Assembly: GCA_003543135.1 (NCBI GenBank)
Contig: DPJG01000020.1
Span: forward strand, 42,003-106,002
Length of the DNA stretch: 64,000 nt
From: Rheinheimera sp.
GTDB taxonomy: Bacteria > Pseudomonadota > Gammaproteobacteria > Enterobacterales > Alteromonadaceae
Direction: 5' to 3'
Positions 1 to 9,270 of this stretch are shown piece after piece (within the stretch, counting starts at the first letter, position 1; every line of letters begins with the position of its first letter). The notes under the pieces are model-generated. The model was not told the origin of the DNA. It did no database searches and saw only the letters and a program-made list of their open reading frames with translations. The position numbers and the translations under genes were made by a program.

Positions 1-1131
1 GCCAAACGCAAATTTATTATTGCCGACACGCCGGGCCATGAGCAGTACACCCGCAATATGGCCACTGGTGCGTCTAACTGTGACCTGGCCATTATTCTGA
101 TCGACGCCCGTTATGGTGTGCAAACCCAAACCCGCCGCCACAGTTTTATCTGTGCTTTGCTTGGCATCAAACAGTTTGTGGTTGCCATTAATAAAATGGA
201 TTTAGTGGGTTTTGCCGAAGACCGTTTTGAACAAATTCAGCAGGATTATCTGGCCTTTGCCGAGCAGTTAAAGCAGCAGCTTGGCACAGAGCAGGGGCCG
301 GACATTGATTTTGTGCCGCTGTCAGCGCTGAACGGCGATAACGTGGTGAACCGCTCAAGCCAAAGCCCTTGGTATGCTGGCCCAACCTTGTTGCAAAAAC
401 TGGAAAACGCTCCGGTCACAGGTTTTAACTTTGCAGGTGAAGCGCGCTTACCTGTGCAGTATGTCAACAGACCGAATCTGGACTTCCGTGGTTTTGCCGG
501 CACTATTGCCGCAGGTCAGTTTAACGTCGGTGACGCCATCATGGCGTTGCCCTCGGGCAAAAGTTCAGTGATCAAATCTATTGTCACCTTTGATGGCGAA
601 CTGCCTTCTGCTGTGGCCGGTCAGGCAGTGACGCTGACGTTACAGGATGAAATTGATATCAGCCGCGGCGACGTGATAGTGCCCAAACAGCATCAGGCTC
701 GGGTTTCTAATCGCATTCTGGCCAAAGTGGTGTGGATGCACGAGGATGAGCTGCAGCTTGGTAAAAGTTACAACATTAAACTGGCCAGCAAAAAAGTGGC
801 GGGCAAAGTCACGGCTATTCGCCATGCCATTGATGTGAATACGCTGGCAGAATCTGCAGTGCAAAGCCTGGCATTAAATGGCATAGCACTGGTGGAGCTG
901 GAACTGACCGAAGCTATTGTGTTTGACCCTTACCGGCAGAATCGCGACACCGGTGGTTTTATTTTTATCGACCGTTTAAGCAATATCACTGTGGGTGCAG
1001 GTTTGGTCGACAGCGACCTGGCCGCAGTGCAGCAACAAAGCAGATTTAGCGCAGCCGAGCTGGAGCTGAATGCTTTTGTGCGTAAACATTACCCGCACTG
1101 GCAGGCGGTTGATATTTCTAAACTGAGCTAA
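1..1131 (+). CDS. cysN: Sulfate adenylyltransferase subunit 1 (CysN), 5'-truncated by window edge
   Basis: GTPase subunit of ATP sulfurylase; with CysD it makes adenosine 5'-phosphosulfate from sulfate and ATP, coupled to GTP hydrolysis, in the cytoplasm. The frame is open from base 1, so this is the 3' part of a longer gene. The first visible residues contain the G3 motif [12 protein letters not shown], followed by the G4 motif NKMD, then EF-Tu-like beta-barrel domains 2 and 3. About 376 residues are visible against about 475 in E. coli, so roughly 100 residues, including the P-loop, lie upstream of the window, where cysD is expected. cysC follows after 72 bases, in line with a cysDNC operon. 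Identification is secure from motifs and context. Confidence 0.95.
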   Translation, partial: AKRKFIIADTPGHEQYTRNMATGASNCDLAIILIDARYGVQTQTRRHSFICALLGIKQFVVAINKMDLVGFAEDRFEQIQQDYLAFAEQLKQQLGTEQGPDIDFVPLSALNGDNVVNRSSQSPWYAGPTLLQKLENAPVTGFNFAGEARLPVQYVNRPNLDFRGFAGTIAAGQFNVGDAIMALPSGKSSVIKSIVTFDGELPSAVAGQAVTLTLQDEIDISRGDVIVPKQHQARVSNRILAKVVWMHEDELQLGKSYNIKLASKKVAGKVTAIRHAIDVNTLAESAVQSLALNGIALVELELTEAIVFDPYRQNRDTGGFIFIDRLSNITVGAGLVDSDLAAVQQQSRFSAAELELNAFVRKHYPHWQAVDISKLS

Positions 1132-1203
1132 CAGCGACGCCCGGCAATGATCAATGGCTTGCCGGGCTGACTGCAGCTGGTGCAGGGTTTTTACAGAGGT
1201 GTT

Positions 1204-1806
1204 ATGAACAATATTGTCTGGCAACAACATCAGGTTGAACGCAGGCAGCGTGAAACGCAAAAACAGCAGCAAGCGGTGGTGTTGTGGTTTACCGGTTTAA
1301 GCGGTGCCGGCAAATCGACTGTGGCAGGTGCGCTGGAACAGGCGTTGCTCGCTCGGGGGGCCCATACGTATTTGCTTGATGGTGACAATGTACGCCATGG
1401 TTTATGTGCCGATTTGGGTTTTTCCGAAGCTGATCGCAGTGAAAACTTACGCCGGGTGGGGGCTGTTGCTGGCCTGATGCTGGACGCCGGTTTAATCGTA
1501 CTCAGTGCTTTTATTTCGCCACTGAAGAGCCAGCGTGACGCCATTCGCCAGGCATTGCCTGAAGGCAGGTTTATCGAGGTTTATGTCGCCACTTCGCTGG
1601 AAGAGTGCGAAAAGCGCGACGTTAAAGGCTTGTATCAAAAAGCCCGATTGGGTGAAATTAAAAACTTTACCGGTATTTCCGACCCTTACGAAGCGCCGGA
1701 GCAGCCGGATATCCAACTGGATACAGCGCTGTTATCGCTGGAACAAAGTGTGCAACAATTGCTGTTGATGCTGGAACAACGTGGCATTATCGGGCCACAA
1801 CGCTAA
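1204..1806 (+). CDS. cysC: Adenylyl-sulfate kinase (APS kinase)
   Basis: Phosphorylates APS to PAPS in sulfate activation. The P-loop GLSGAGKST is at about residues 31-39, followed by [11 protein letters not shown], typical of the APS-binding segment, and the lid region with [18 protein letters not shown]. At 200 residues it matches the family (about 200). The ATG at 1204 is preferred over an upstream in-frame ATG at 1180 because an AGAGGT ribosome-binding site lies just before it. It is the second step after CysDN and is directly followed by cysQ, which removes PAP made when PAPS is used. Confidence 0.95.
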   Translation: MNNIVWQQHQVERRQRETQKQQQAVVLWFTGLSGAGKSTVAGALEQALLARGAHTYLLDGDNVRHGLCADLGFSEADRSENLRRVGAVAGLMLDAGLIVLSAFISPLKSQRDAIRQALPEGRFIEVYVATSLEECEKRDVKGLYQKARLGEIKNFTGISDPYEAPEQPDIQLDTALLSLEQSVQQLLLMLEQRGIIGPQR

Positions 1807-1807
1807 T

Positions 1808-2629
1808 ATGCAGGACCTGATGTTGATGACTTCTTACACGCCGACGCAGCAACAACTGAGCCAGTGGTTACCGCAGATTTGCCAGATTGCCGTGGCCGCA
1901 GGGAACGCTATTCTGGCGATTTATCATCAGCCGGAAGTGGTTGCTGTGCAGCACAAAGCCGACGACAGCCCGCTGACCGCCGCCGACTTAGCCGCGCATC
2001 AGCTGATTATGCGTGAGCTTTCAGTATTAACGCCGGATATTCCGGTGTTGTCAGAAGAAGCGGCCGATATTCCCTGGAGCGTACGCCAGCACTGGCCTTG
2101 TTATTGGTTGGTGGACCCTTTGGATGGCACCAAAGAGTTTATTAAACGTAATGGCGAGTTCACGGTGAATATCGCGTTGATAGTGGCTGGCGAGCCGGTG
2201 CTTGGGGTAATTCACGCCCCGGTGCTGCAAAAAACCTACAGTGCAGTGCTCGGACTGGGGGCTTTTGTGGCAGAAGTGGATGCTCAGGGGCAAACACAAA
2301 GCCGGGTTATTCAGGCGAAAAAACCAGTAGAAGGTGAGCCGGTCAAAATTGTTGGTAGCCGCAGTCATGCCCAGCCAGGGATGGACGCTGTACTGGCGAA
2401 ATATCCACAACATGAATTACTGGCAGTGGGCAGTTCATTAAAGTTCTGTCTGGTGGCCGAAGGCAGCGCACATTTATACCCAAGATTAGGCCCCACCATG
2501 CTGTGGGACACAGGCGCCGGTCATGTGATTGCAGTGGCAGCAGGCGCCAGCGTCAGTTATGACGGCATCGAGGGGCCTGCCTATCAGCGGGAAGAATTGC
2601 AAAATGGCAATTTTACCGTGCAGGCCTGA
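1808..2629 (+). CDS. cysQ: 3'(2'),5'-bisphosphate nucleotidase CysQ
   Basis: Inositol-monophosphatase-superfamily, Mg2+-dependent phosphatase that hydrolyses PAP to AMP and so prevents inhibition by this by-product of sulfate assimilation. Metal-binding motifs are visible: LSEEAADIP, then WLVDPLDGTKEF (DPLDGT signature) and WDTGAGHVIA near the C-terminus. The 273-residue protein is slightly longer at the N-terminus than E. coli CysQ (246). The start is uncertain between ATGs at 1808, 1820 and 1826; 1808 is one base after the cysC stop and implies translational coupling. An in-frame ATG at 1781 inside cysC is less likely. Confidence 0.93.
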   Translation: MQDLMLMTSYTPTQQQLSQWLPQICQIAVAAGNAILAIYHQPEVVAVQHKADDSPLTAADLAAHQLIMRELSVLTPDIPVLSEEAADIPWSVRQHWPCYWLVDPLDGTKEFIKRNGEFTVNIALIVAGEPVLGVIHAPVLQKTYSAVLGLGAFVAEVDAQGQTQSRVIQAKKPVEGEPVKIVGSRSHAQPGMDAVLAKYPQHELLAVGSSLKFCLVAEGSAHLYPRLGPTMLWDTGAGHVIAVAAGASVSYDGIEGPAYQREELQNGNFTVQA

Positions 2630-2861
2630 TAACTTCTGCTGTTTCATCCTTTGTTCATGCCTGAGTCATTTGTCTCAACTTATAAGTTGTGCTGCAAAAG
2701 TGCTTGAGTGGCAGAGCATCAAGTCCTTTTATTCGACCAATTGGTAGTACATCTTCGATAAATAGCGCTGTTGTTTCAACGCCCGGCGACGGATAATAGC
2801 GCTATAGTTTTTTTATCAGGCTGCTGTTGGCAGCGCGCTGGGTTAAGCAACGGGGATCGGT

Positions 2862-3299
2862 ATGGGGCTGCTACGTCATCTGCATAAAGCACCGATCAGG
2901 GTGCTGCGGTTACAAAGGCGCAAAAGTATGATCCGGATCCGTTTTAGCATGATCCGGTTAAAAACGGCGTTGTCGCAGGAAAAGGCGGAAACCCGCCAGA
3001 TGTTGCGTATTTATCAGAGTTATTTATCCGGAGAAGCCAGCAAAGCGGATTTAGCTGCGGCCAATGCTCAGCTGGCGGATGTGCTGCGTGCTACAGGCTT
3101 GGGCATTTTTGCGATTTTGCCTTTTGCCCCTGTTACTATTCCGCTGATTGTAAAACTGGGGCGTAAACTGGGTATTGAAGTGATGCCAAGTGCTTTTGCA
3201 CCTTCGGCAAAAAAAACAGCCAGTCTGACAGCGCAATTACCGGAACAACGGGAGCTTCCCAGTAGCAAAAAAGCTGAAAAACCACTGAAACAAGGCTAA
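2862..3299 (+). CDS. LETM1-like domain protein, small
   Basis: A 145-residue basic protein. The stretch GLGIFAILPFAPVTIPLIVKL at about residues 98-118, followed by GIEVMPSAF, resembles the conserved core of the LETM1/ribosome-binding-like domain (a hydrophobic helix ending in a Leu/Met-Pro-Ser-x-Phe turn). In eukaryotes LETM1 is a mitochondrial K+/H+ exchange and ribosome-interaction factor. The short bacterial versions have no settled role. One hydrophobic segment suggests membrane association, and the Lys/Ser-rich tail looks disordered. GGGGA-type Shine-Dalgarno bases precede the ATG, and a strong terminator follows, so it is probably monocistronic. Confidence 0.6.
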   Translation: MGLLRHLHKAPIRVLRLQRRKSMIRIRFSMIRLKTALSQEKAETRQMLRIYQSYLSGEASKADLAAANAQLADVLRATGLGIFAILPFAPVTIPLIVKLGRKLGIEVMPSAFAPSAKKTASLTAQLPEQRELPSSKKAEKPLKQG

Positions 3300-3333
3300 A
3301 GCAACAAGGTTAAATCCTTATCCTTTACCCAAT

Positions 3334-3364
3334 AAAAAAAGCTGCCTTCAGGCAGCTTTTTTTA
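3334..3364. terminator. Bidirectional rho-independent terminator
   Basis: Stem GCTGCC / GGCAGC (3341-3346 and 3351-3356) with a TTCA loop, flanked by an A-run on the left and a T-run on the right. It separates the LETM1-like gene from the convergent transporter gene and can serve both. Confidence 0.9.
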
Positions 3365-3397
3365 TTGTTGTCAGCCGGTATCAAAACCGGGCTGGGA

Positions 3398-4744
3398 TTA
3401 ACCTTTAATGGTCATATAAGCCACTATCGCAATCAGCAGCGGCGCTACAATGGCCGCCATCAGCCGGTACCAGTGCAACATGGTTTTGTTCATTTCACCG
3501 GCCAGTACAGCGCGGATCTCAGGCCAAATGCGCCAGCCAACAAAAACAGCTGCCAGCATGCCGCCCAGTGGCATTAATAAGTTGGACGCAACAAAGTCCA
3601 TTAAATCAAAAGGTGTTTTGCCCAGGATTTTCATATCTTCAGACATAACACCAAAAGATAACGCCGCCGGAATACCCAACACCACATAGTTGCTGATGCT
3701 GACAATCAGGGTGGCGCTTTTACGGGCTAGGCCATATTCGTCAATCAGGAAGGCCACTGCCGGCTCCAGAATTGAAATTGACGAAGTCACAGCAGCAAAT
3801 AACAACAGTGAAAAGAACACCAGTGCCAGAATTTGGCCACCGGCCATTTGGGCAAATAAAGCCGGCATGGTAATAAATGTCAGGCCAGGGCCTGCTGCCG
3901 GGTCGACGTGGAAGGCAAAGACCGCAGGCAGAATCATTAAACCGGCTAATACACTTGCCATAGTGGCCAGGCCGGCAATCCATAAACCTGCGTTCACCAC
4001 CTTGGTTTCAGCACTTAAATAAGAGCCATAGGCAATCATTAAACCAGCACCCACTGACAGCGAAAACACCGCTAAACCCAAAGCATCCAGCACCATTTTT
4101 ACCGACAGTTTGCTCCAGTCCGGCGTAATAAAATACATCACACCTTCAACAGCACCAGGCAGTGTCAGGCTGCGGTAAACCATGAACAACATCAGTGCAA
4201 ACAGCACCGGCATCAGTACTTTACAAATTCTTTCAATGCCAGATTGCACGCCGGCGATGACAATAGCGGCGGTAATGCCCATAAAAGCGGCGGTGTAAAT
4301 TAACGCAGATGTCGGGTCGGCAATAAAGTGGGTGAAAGTGTCACTGAGCACTTTGGCGTCTGTGGTCAGAATGTCGCCTTTGACTGCTTCCACTATATAA
4401 GCAATGGTCCAGCCACCCACCACACAATAAAAACCAAGAATTAAATACACACAAAGCACTGAGATCCAGCCCGCCAGATGCCAGTTGCTTTTGCCTAACA
4501 CGCGGTAAGCAGAGGTTGCAGATTTTTTTGCGCTGCGGCCGATCATCATTTCGGCCAGCATCATCACAACGCCCACCGAGAAGACACAGGCCAGATAAAC
4601 CAGCAGGAATACACCACCGCCATTGGCGCCGGCGACGTAAGGGAATTTCCAGATAGCGCCAAGACCAACGGCTGAACCTGCAGCCGCCAGAATAAAACCG
4701 ATGCGGGAGCCCCAGCTGCCGCGGGCTGTAGTGGTATTGCTCAT
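3398..4744 (-). CDS. Sodium-dependent transporter, SNF/NSS family
   Basis: Secondary transporter of the neurotransmitter:sodium symporter family (LeuT fold) that imports amino acids or related solutes with Na+. The N-terminal signature RIGFILAAAGSAVGLGAIWKFPY at residues 15-37 forms TM1 with the Na+ and substrate sites. About 11 hydrophobic segments follow. At 448 residues it is typical of the bacterial subgroup. The substrate cannot be read from sequence. It is alone on its strand; the 360-base region upstream contains its promoter. Confidence 0.92.
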   Translation of the reverse strand: MSNTTTARGSWGSRIGFILAAAGSAVGLGAIWKFPYVAGANGGGVFLLVYLACVFSVGVVMMLAEMMIGRSAKKSATSAYRVLGKSNWHLAGWISVLCVYLILGFYCVVGGWTIAYIVEAVKGDILTTDAKVLSDTFTHFIADPTSALIYTAAFMGITAAIVIAGVQSGIERICKVLMPVLFALMLFMVYRSLTLPGAVEGVMYFITPDWSKLSVKMVLDALGLAVFSLSVGAGLMIAYGSYLSAETKVVNAGLWIAGLATMASVLAGLMILPAVFAFHVDPAAGPGLTFITMPALFAQMAGGQILALVFFSLLLFAAVTSSISILEPAVAFLIDEYGLARKSATLIVSISNYVVLGIPAALSFGVMSEDMKILGKTPFDLMDFVASNLLMPLGGMLAAVFVGWRIWPEIRAVLAGEMNKTMLHWYRLMAAIVAPLLIAIVAYMTIKG

Positions 4745-5104
4745 GATTGTCCCGAGGTGAAGTTAATAGTTCTAATAATTATTTGCTGCAGCAATGTAGA
4801 GGAAATGGCGGGTCTATTGCAACCAAAATAGTTGACTGCAGCAGCAGAAAAGTTAAAACGCGGTAAGCGACAACAGCTTAGCGCTACAGGGAGCGGCAGC
4901 CCGATTTAAACAACAGGGAGTACTGGCCGGAGCTGCTAACCGGTAGTTTTGTATCATGCTGGCTGACGAATGAAATGATGTTAATTAAATGTATCTTTAT
5001 GCTGGAGTTCAGCACACTGTTATGGCATAAGTTTCATTGATGCAACCTTCATTTTTAGCAAGGTGGCGACTAAGGTTAAATAACAATACTGTCCGGGGGT
5101 AAAA
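4745..5104. other. 360-base divergent intergenic region, no gene seen
   Basis: Lies between the divergently transcribed NSS transporter and the periplasmic binding protein. It is AT-rich near both ends, as expected for promoters, but no convincing -35/-10 pair, operator, RNA or ORF could be singled out. Confidence 0.5.
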
Positions 5105-5851
5105 ATGGCCAAAAAACTGCTGCTGCTTTGTTGTTGGCTGTTTTTGCCGCAGGTACTGGCAGCCACTCAGCTCACTTTGTACGCTTACCACAGTTCCCCG
5201 CCTTTTGTGATTAATGCCGAAGCCGAAACCGGCTTAAACTACGATTTGGTGCGGGCATTGCAACAGCAGTTGGGCGATAAGTACCAGTTGCAATATAAAT
5301 ATCTGCCACGACCACAGCTCAATGCCCGGCTGCAGGCCGGTGAACCCACCATAGTGTTATGGGCCAATCCGGCTTGGTTCAGCAATAAAGTGCAGCCATA
5401 TAGCTGGACGACAGAAATTTTTATCGACCGTGATGTTTTTGTCAGCCATCGTGAATTTAGCGGTGATTTAACAGAACTGAATAACCTCGCCGGCAGCACT
5501 TTGGGGGCAATCCGGGGTTACAGTTACCCCGGTGTCAACGAGCTGGTGGAGCAGCGGCGTGTCACCCGGCTGGATGCCGAATCTGATAAAGAAAATCTGG
5601 CCAGATTACTGGAGCGTAATGTCGACCATGTAGTGATCACCAGGTCGAGTTTTTTATATTACGGCCGGCAACAACATTATCTGGGAAAACTGCGAATTGT
5701 CGGTGAACCTTACCCTGCCTATAAAAGACAGCTGCTGTTGACCCAACATTATCAGAACCTGCTGGGGGCCTTTGACAAAGCCATTAACGAATTGCCCAGG
5801 CAGGAATTCTGGACGGCCCGGCTGGAACTTTACGGTTTAAAAGCACAATAA
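5105..5851 (+). CDS. Periplasmic solute-binding protein family 3, transporter-like
   Basis: A 248-residue protein with a clear Sec signal peptide (MAKKLLLLCCWLFLPQVLAA). The mature part resembles SBP_bac_3 domains: LTLYAYHSSPPFVINAE, then GLNYDLVRALQQQL, a lobe crossover, and TRLDAESDKENLARLLERNVDHVVIT. Proteins of this kind in gammaproteobacteria are often not linked to ABC permeases, and none is adjacent here. The ligand is unknown; amino acids or other small polar compounds are typical of the family. It could also be a sensory binding protein. Confidence 0.8.
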   Translation: MAKKLLLLCCWLFLPQVLAATQLTLYAYHSSPPFVINAEAETGLNYDLVRALQQQLGDKYQLQYKYLPRPQLNARLQAGEPTIVLWANPAWFSNKVQPYSWTTEIFIDRDVFVSHREFSGDLTELNNLAGSTLGAIRGYSYPGVNELVEQRRVTRLDAESDKENLARLLERNVDHVVITRSSFLYYGRQQHYLGKLRIVGEPYPAYKRQLLLTQHYQNLLGAFDKAINELPRQEFWTARLELYGLKAQ

Positions 5852-5927
5852 TGGTCTTGATACCAGTGCGAGGTTGAGCGGCTGTGGCCAGCCCGTTACA
5901 CTAGCCTCTTTTTGCCAGAGCCTTGTG

Positions 5928-6626
5928 ATGCGTTTAGATAAGTTTATTTGTGATTGTACCGGCCTGACCCGCAGTCAGGCTGGCAAGCTGATCCGTCAGG
6001 GTCTGGTGTTGATTGACGGCCAACTATGTAAACAACCCGCCACCCAGCTAAAGCCTGAACAACAAGTGGAACTGGACGGTGAAGTGCTTGCTCTGACCGG
6101 CCCCAGATATTTTGTCATGCATAAACCGGCCGGTTATGTCTGCTCTACGGATGATCCTGATCACAACACTGTGTTTGTGTTAATGGATGAGCCCAGGCTG
6201 GATAAACTGCACACTGTGGGCCGGCTGGATTTGGATACCACAGGTTTATTGTTGATCACTGATGATGGCCAGTGGTCTCATAAAATCAGCTCACCCAAAC
6301 ATGAATGTGCCAAAACTTACCGCGCCTGGCTGGCCGATCCTGTGGATGAGTCAGCCATCCAGTTGTTTGCCGAAGGTGTGATGCTGCGTGGTGAAAAACA
6401 CCCGACCAAAGCGGCACAGCTGGAAATTGTTAGCCCGCATGAGTGTTTATTAACCATTCACGAAGGCCGTTACCATCAGGTCAAACGTATGTTTGCTGCT
6501 ATTGGCAATAAAGTGGAAAAACTGCACCGCGAAAAAATTGGTGATTTTGTGTTAGATGCCAATGTCTTAGCTGAAGGTGAATACCGCGCTTTAACCGAAG
6601 CCGAAGTGGCGGCTTTTGTCAGCTGA
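5928..6626 (+). CDS. rsuA: 16S rRNA pseudouridine(516) synthase
   Basis: Converts U516 of 16S rRNA to pseudouridine. An N-terminal S4 RNA-binding domain (MRLDKFICDCTGLTRSQAGK) is followed by the catalytic domain with the signature VGRLDLDTTGLLLITDDG, whose Asp in GRLDLDT is the catalytic residue, and GRYHQVKRMFAAIGNKV near the end. The chosen ATG at 5928 gives 232 residues, matching E. coli RsuA (231). An upstream in-frame ATG at 5874 would add an unrelated N-terminus. RluE/RluF-type enzymes are relatives, but length and the N-terminus fit RsuA. Confidence 0.92.
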   Translation: MRLDKFICDCTGLTRSQAGKLIRQGLVLIDGQLCKQPATQLKPEQQVELDGEVLALTGPRYFVMHKPAGYVCSTDDPDHNTVFVLMDEPRLDKLHTVGRLDLDTTGLLLITDDGQWSHKISSPKHECAKTYRAWLADPVDESAIQLFAEGVMLRGEKHPTKAAQLEIVSPHECLLTIHEGRYHQVKRMFAAIGNKVEKLHREKIGDFVLDANVLAEGEYRALTEAEVAAFVS

Positions 6627-6668
6627 TGGATTTGCCGGCGCAGCATCAAGCTGCGCCCGGCGTGCTGC

Positions 6669-7805
6669 TTAACTTTGTAATATCTTCAGTGGCAGCGCCA
6701 GTATGTCGTCACCTGAACTTGCAAAATACCAGATAATGCCAATCAGTGAGCCGACAGTCAGCAGATACCAGATTGCCGAAAACAGCTGGCCGTATCTGTC
6801 CAGTGGCAGCAGGTGGCTTTGATGACGGCCACGCCATTCAAAGACAATTTCTAAACTGCCCACCAACAATAAAAAGCCAAAAAGCGCGAGGCCAAGGCTG
6901 TAACTGACATAAACCCCAAGCAAGGCGCCGGCCACAGTACCCACTAAACCTGCGATGCTATTCATCGAAAAACTGATGCTTTTTAAAATATGGCCACCAT
7001 CAAGCGGCAACACCGGCAGCAGGTTAAATAAGTTCAGCAGTGCGTTAAAAGTGGCGAGGCCTGCAAAAAAGATGTTGCCGGTGAGCCAATAGGCCAGTAG
7101 GCAAGCAATAGAGAGCAGCAGGCCAAAGGTTGGCCCCATAATGGAGATCACCACATCCTGCCAGCGGGTGTTAATTTTTTCGTCGGAAAGCGCCAGGCCG
7201 CCCAAAAACGGGATCAGGTAAATACCTTTGGTTTTCATCCCAAAATATTTCATCGCGCGGATATGGCCATATTCGTGAAACACCAGACAAGCCAACAACG
7301 CCAGCGCAAACTGTAATGAAAACAACCAGGAATAAGCGGCCACACTGGCACCGGCCAGTACAACTTTGATTACTTTGGCGCTTTTAAACAGCTTAAAACC
7401 TAAAGAAGCCAAGCCCAGCCAGCTTTGTTGTGTTGGTTTTGCCGGAGCCAGTTCAGGCTGTTGCCGCTCAATATCTTTTGTGTTGCGCTCGCCGGCACTG
7501 TGCAGTTCGTTATTCACAAAAAGCCGGTACTTCAGCACAAAAGGCTGCCACTGCAGTTCGGTTTCAAGTTTGACATTCAACAGTTGACCAGAATCACAGC
7601 TTTCGTCAGGCAGCGGCATGCCTGTCAAGGCATCAGCTTCAGATTTGGCAAGCAATTCAAACTGATGCGCTCGTACACTGGCGTCTTCTGCCGTGGCACT
7701 GAGTTGTGACACCAGCTGTCTGTCCCAGAACAGCTGTTGCCAGCCCGCCATCGAGCCTTCCAGTCGTAATTGTTTGCCTAAACAGTCGATTTTTAATAAT
7801 TCCAC
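6669..7805 (-). CDS. M50-type (site-2 protease-like) membrane metalloprotease
   Basis: Multi-pass membrane protein of 378 residues. The zinc motif HEYGH is at about residues 177-181 and the second metal motif NLLPVLPLDGGH at 261-272, the standard pair of site-2-protease/SpoIVFB-type intramembrane proteases. About six hydrophobic segments surround them. The first 120 residues are soluble and not recognised. No PDZ or CBS domain is evident, so this is neither RseP nor a CBS-containing S2P. The start codon is GTG. No regulator or substrate gene lies next to it, so the substrate is unknown. Confidence 0.85.
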   Translation of the reverse strand: MELLKIDCLGKQLRLEGSMAGWQQLFWDRQLVSQLSATAEDASVRAHQFELLAKSEADALTGMPLPDESCDSGQLLNVKLETELQWQPFVLKYRLFVNNELHSAGERNTKDIERQQPELAPAKPTQQSWLGLASLGFKLFKSAKVIKVVLAGASVAAYSWLFSLQFALALLACLVFHEYGHIRAMKYFGMKTKGIYLIPFLGGLALSDEKINTRWQDVVISIMGPTFGLLLSIACLLAYWLTGNIFFAGLATFNALLNLFNLLPVLPLDGGHILKSISFSMNSIAGLVGTVAGALLGVYVSYSLGLALFGFLLLVGSLEIVFEWRGRHQSHLLPLDRYGQLFSAIWYLLTVGSLIGIIWYFASSGDDILALPLKILQS

Positions 7806-8226
7806 AGCAATTCAGTTCCAAAATATCAGTGAGGGGATCAGAGTTCCGTGATCAGTACAGGCCGCTATCAGGCTGAGCCGAGTTTGGCAAAAAGCAAAAT
7901 TATGCCTGCGCTTTGTGCCAAGGGGTATGACTTTGCGGCAGATCGGTGCTGCCTGCTGATTTTTTGCACATGGACGAGTCCGCGTCAGCCGTGCGGTTAT
8001 ACTCAGAGCTGACGAATCGTCAGGGTTAAATAGCTTGTATCATCAATCACTTCTGTTAGCTTTTTAAGCAGAGCAGCCGGGTTTTGTGGTGTTACCCGGG
8101 TGAGGCTGTTGTTTTTCTGCCGCGGCTGAACCTTTTGCCGGGCTATCTTTCTAATTAGAACTTTCTAATATATACTTATATCAGTTTAATCTAATGTAGC
8201 CGGTGTGCCGGTTTCAGGAGTTCAGC
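7806..8226. other. Divergent intergenic region with efflux promoter
   Basis: About 420 bases between the M50 protease (minus strand) and the RND adaptor (plus strand). The right end carries the promoter and operator listed separately. No ORF or RNA gene was recognised in the rest. Confidence 0.6.
8148..8176 (+). promoter_or_regulatory. RND operon promoter with overlapping palindromic operators
   Basis: Two overlapping perfect palindromes lie here: TTCTAATTAGAA (8149-8160) and ATTAGAA-CT-TTCTAAT (8154-8169). A -10-like TATACT at 8171-8176 sits 17 bases after a -35-like TTTCTA (8148-8153), so the palindrome fills the spacer, where a bound TetR- or MarR-type repressor would block RNA polymerase. 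No regulator gene is adjacent, so the regulator must be encoded elsewhere. The palindromes are seen; the role is inferred. Confidence 0.6.
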
Positions 8227-9270
8227 ATGATGAAGTTGCCTTTAAGTTTTGGCCTGGCGGTGATGCTTAGCCATAGTGTGATGGCTGCTGACTGGATGCA
8301 GCTAAATGCAGTGCAGGCTCCGCAATATCTGGAATTGCCTGCTGTAGTGGAAGCTGTGTCACAAGCCACAGTGTCGGCACAAACCTCCGGCCGCATTATC
8401 GAGCTGCCTTATGATGTCAACGATCTGGTGCCGCAAGGTGCAGTAGTGGTGCGTTTTACCGACACCGAACAAAAAGCGCGGCTGCAAAAAGCCCAGGGCG
8501 CCATGACCGAAGCACAAAGCCGTTTTGACGAGCAGCAAAAAGAACTGGCGCGGGTGCAGGACATTCACAGCAAAGGTTTGGTGGCCAAGGCTGCGCTGGA
8601 TCTGGCGCAAGCCAATTATGCCGCTGCCAAAGCAAGGCTGGAGCAGGCCAAAGCCGCAGTGAGTGAAGCGAATGAGCAGCTGGAGCAAACCGTAGTGCGC
8701 GCGCCTTATAGCGGCATTTTGCAACAAAGGTTTGTCGAAATTGGCGAATTGGCGGTGCCGGGCAAAGCGCTGCTGCGCGGTTTATCGCTGGAAAATCTGC
8801 GTTTGGTCAGTCAGTTGCCACAAAGTCAGTTACAGGCTGCACAACAAAGCCCGGCGGCTGAACTGCAGCTTGCCAACGGCACTGTCATTCAGCTGGGTAA
8901 ACCCAATATGACCATAGCGCCGCAGGCCAATAGCCAAAGCCATAGTTTTCAGTTGCGTCTGCAATTACCGGCTGCCGACTACAGCACGCATTTGTTATTG
9001 CCGGGTAGCTGGCAGCGGCTGCGGTTACAAACCGGCGAAGTCAGTCAATTGCAAATCCCGGTGTCTGCTGTGTTGTGGCGCGGTGAAGTCAGCGCAGTCT
9101 GGTTAAAACAAGGGGAGCAGGTGATGTTGCAGCCGGTGCGGCTGAAACAACTTAGCGCTGACTTGTACCAGGTGTTATCAGGCTTAACTGCAGGCGCTGA
9201 AATTGCCACTGACGCCCTGGCTGAATTGGCAAAACAACAGGCGAAACAGCAAGGCCGGAGTCAACCATGA
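8227..9270 (+). CDS. RND efflux periplasmic adaptor (membrane fusion protein)
   Basis: Links an inner-membrane RND pump to an outer-membrane channel. The signal peptide (MMKLPLSFGLAVMLSHSVMAA) is followed by a lipoyl half-motif (SAQTSGRIIELPYDVNDLVPQG), a long Ala/Gln/Glu-rich coiled-coil hairpin at about residues 75-150, the second lipoyl half (VRAPYSGILQQRFVEIGE) and beta-barrel / membrane-proximal domains. The ATG at 8227 with CAGGAG six bases upstream is preferred over an in-frame ATG at 8203. It overlaps the pump gene by ATGA. No TolC-like gene follows, so a chromosomally distant channel is assumed. Confidence 0.92.
   Translation: MMKLPLSFGLAVMLSHSVMAADWMQLNAVQAPQYLELPAVVEAVSQATVSAQTSGRIIELPYDVNDLVPQGAVVVRFTDTEQKARLQKAQGAMTEAQSRFDEQQKELARVQDIHSKGLVAKAALDLAQANYAAAKARLEQAKAAVSEANEQLEQTVVRAPYSGILQQRFVEIGELAVPGKALLRGLSLENLRLVSQLPQSQLQAAQQSPAAELQLANGTVIQLGKPNMTIAPQANSQSHSFQLRLQLPAADYSTHLLLPGSWQRLRLQTGEVSQLQIPVSAVLWRGEVSAVWLKQGEQVMLQPVRLKQLSADLYQVLSGLTAGAEIATDALAELAKQQAKQQGRSQP

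Noticed and set aside
2700..2760. tRNA-like stretch (TTCGACCAATTGG)
   Set aside because: No cloverleaf could be formed; acceptor and anticodon arms are missing.
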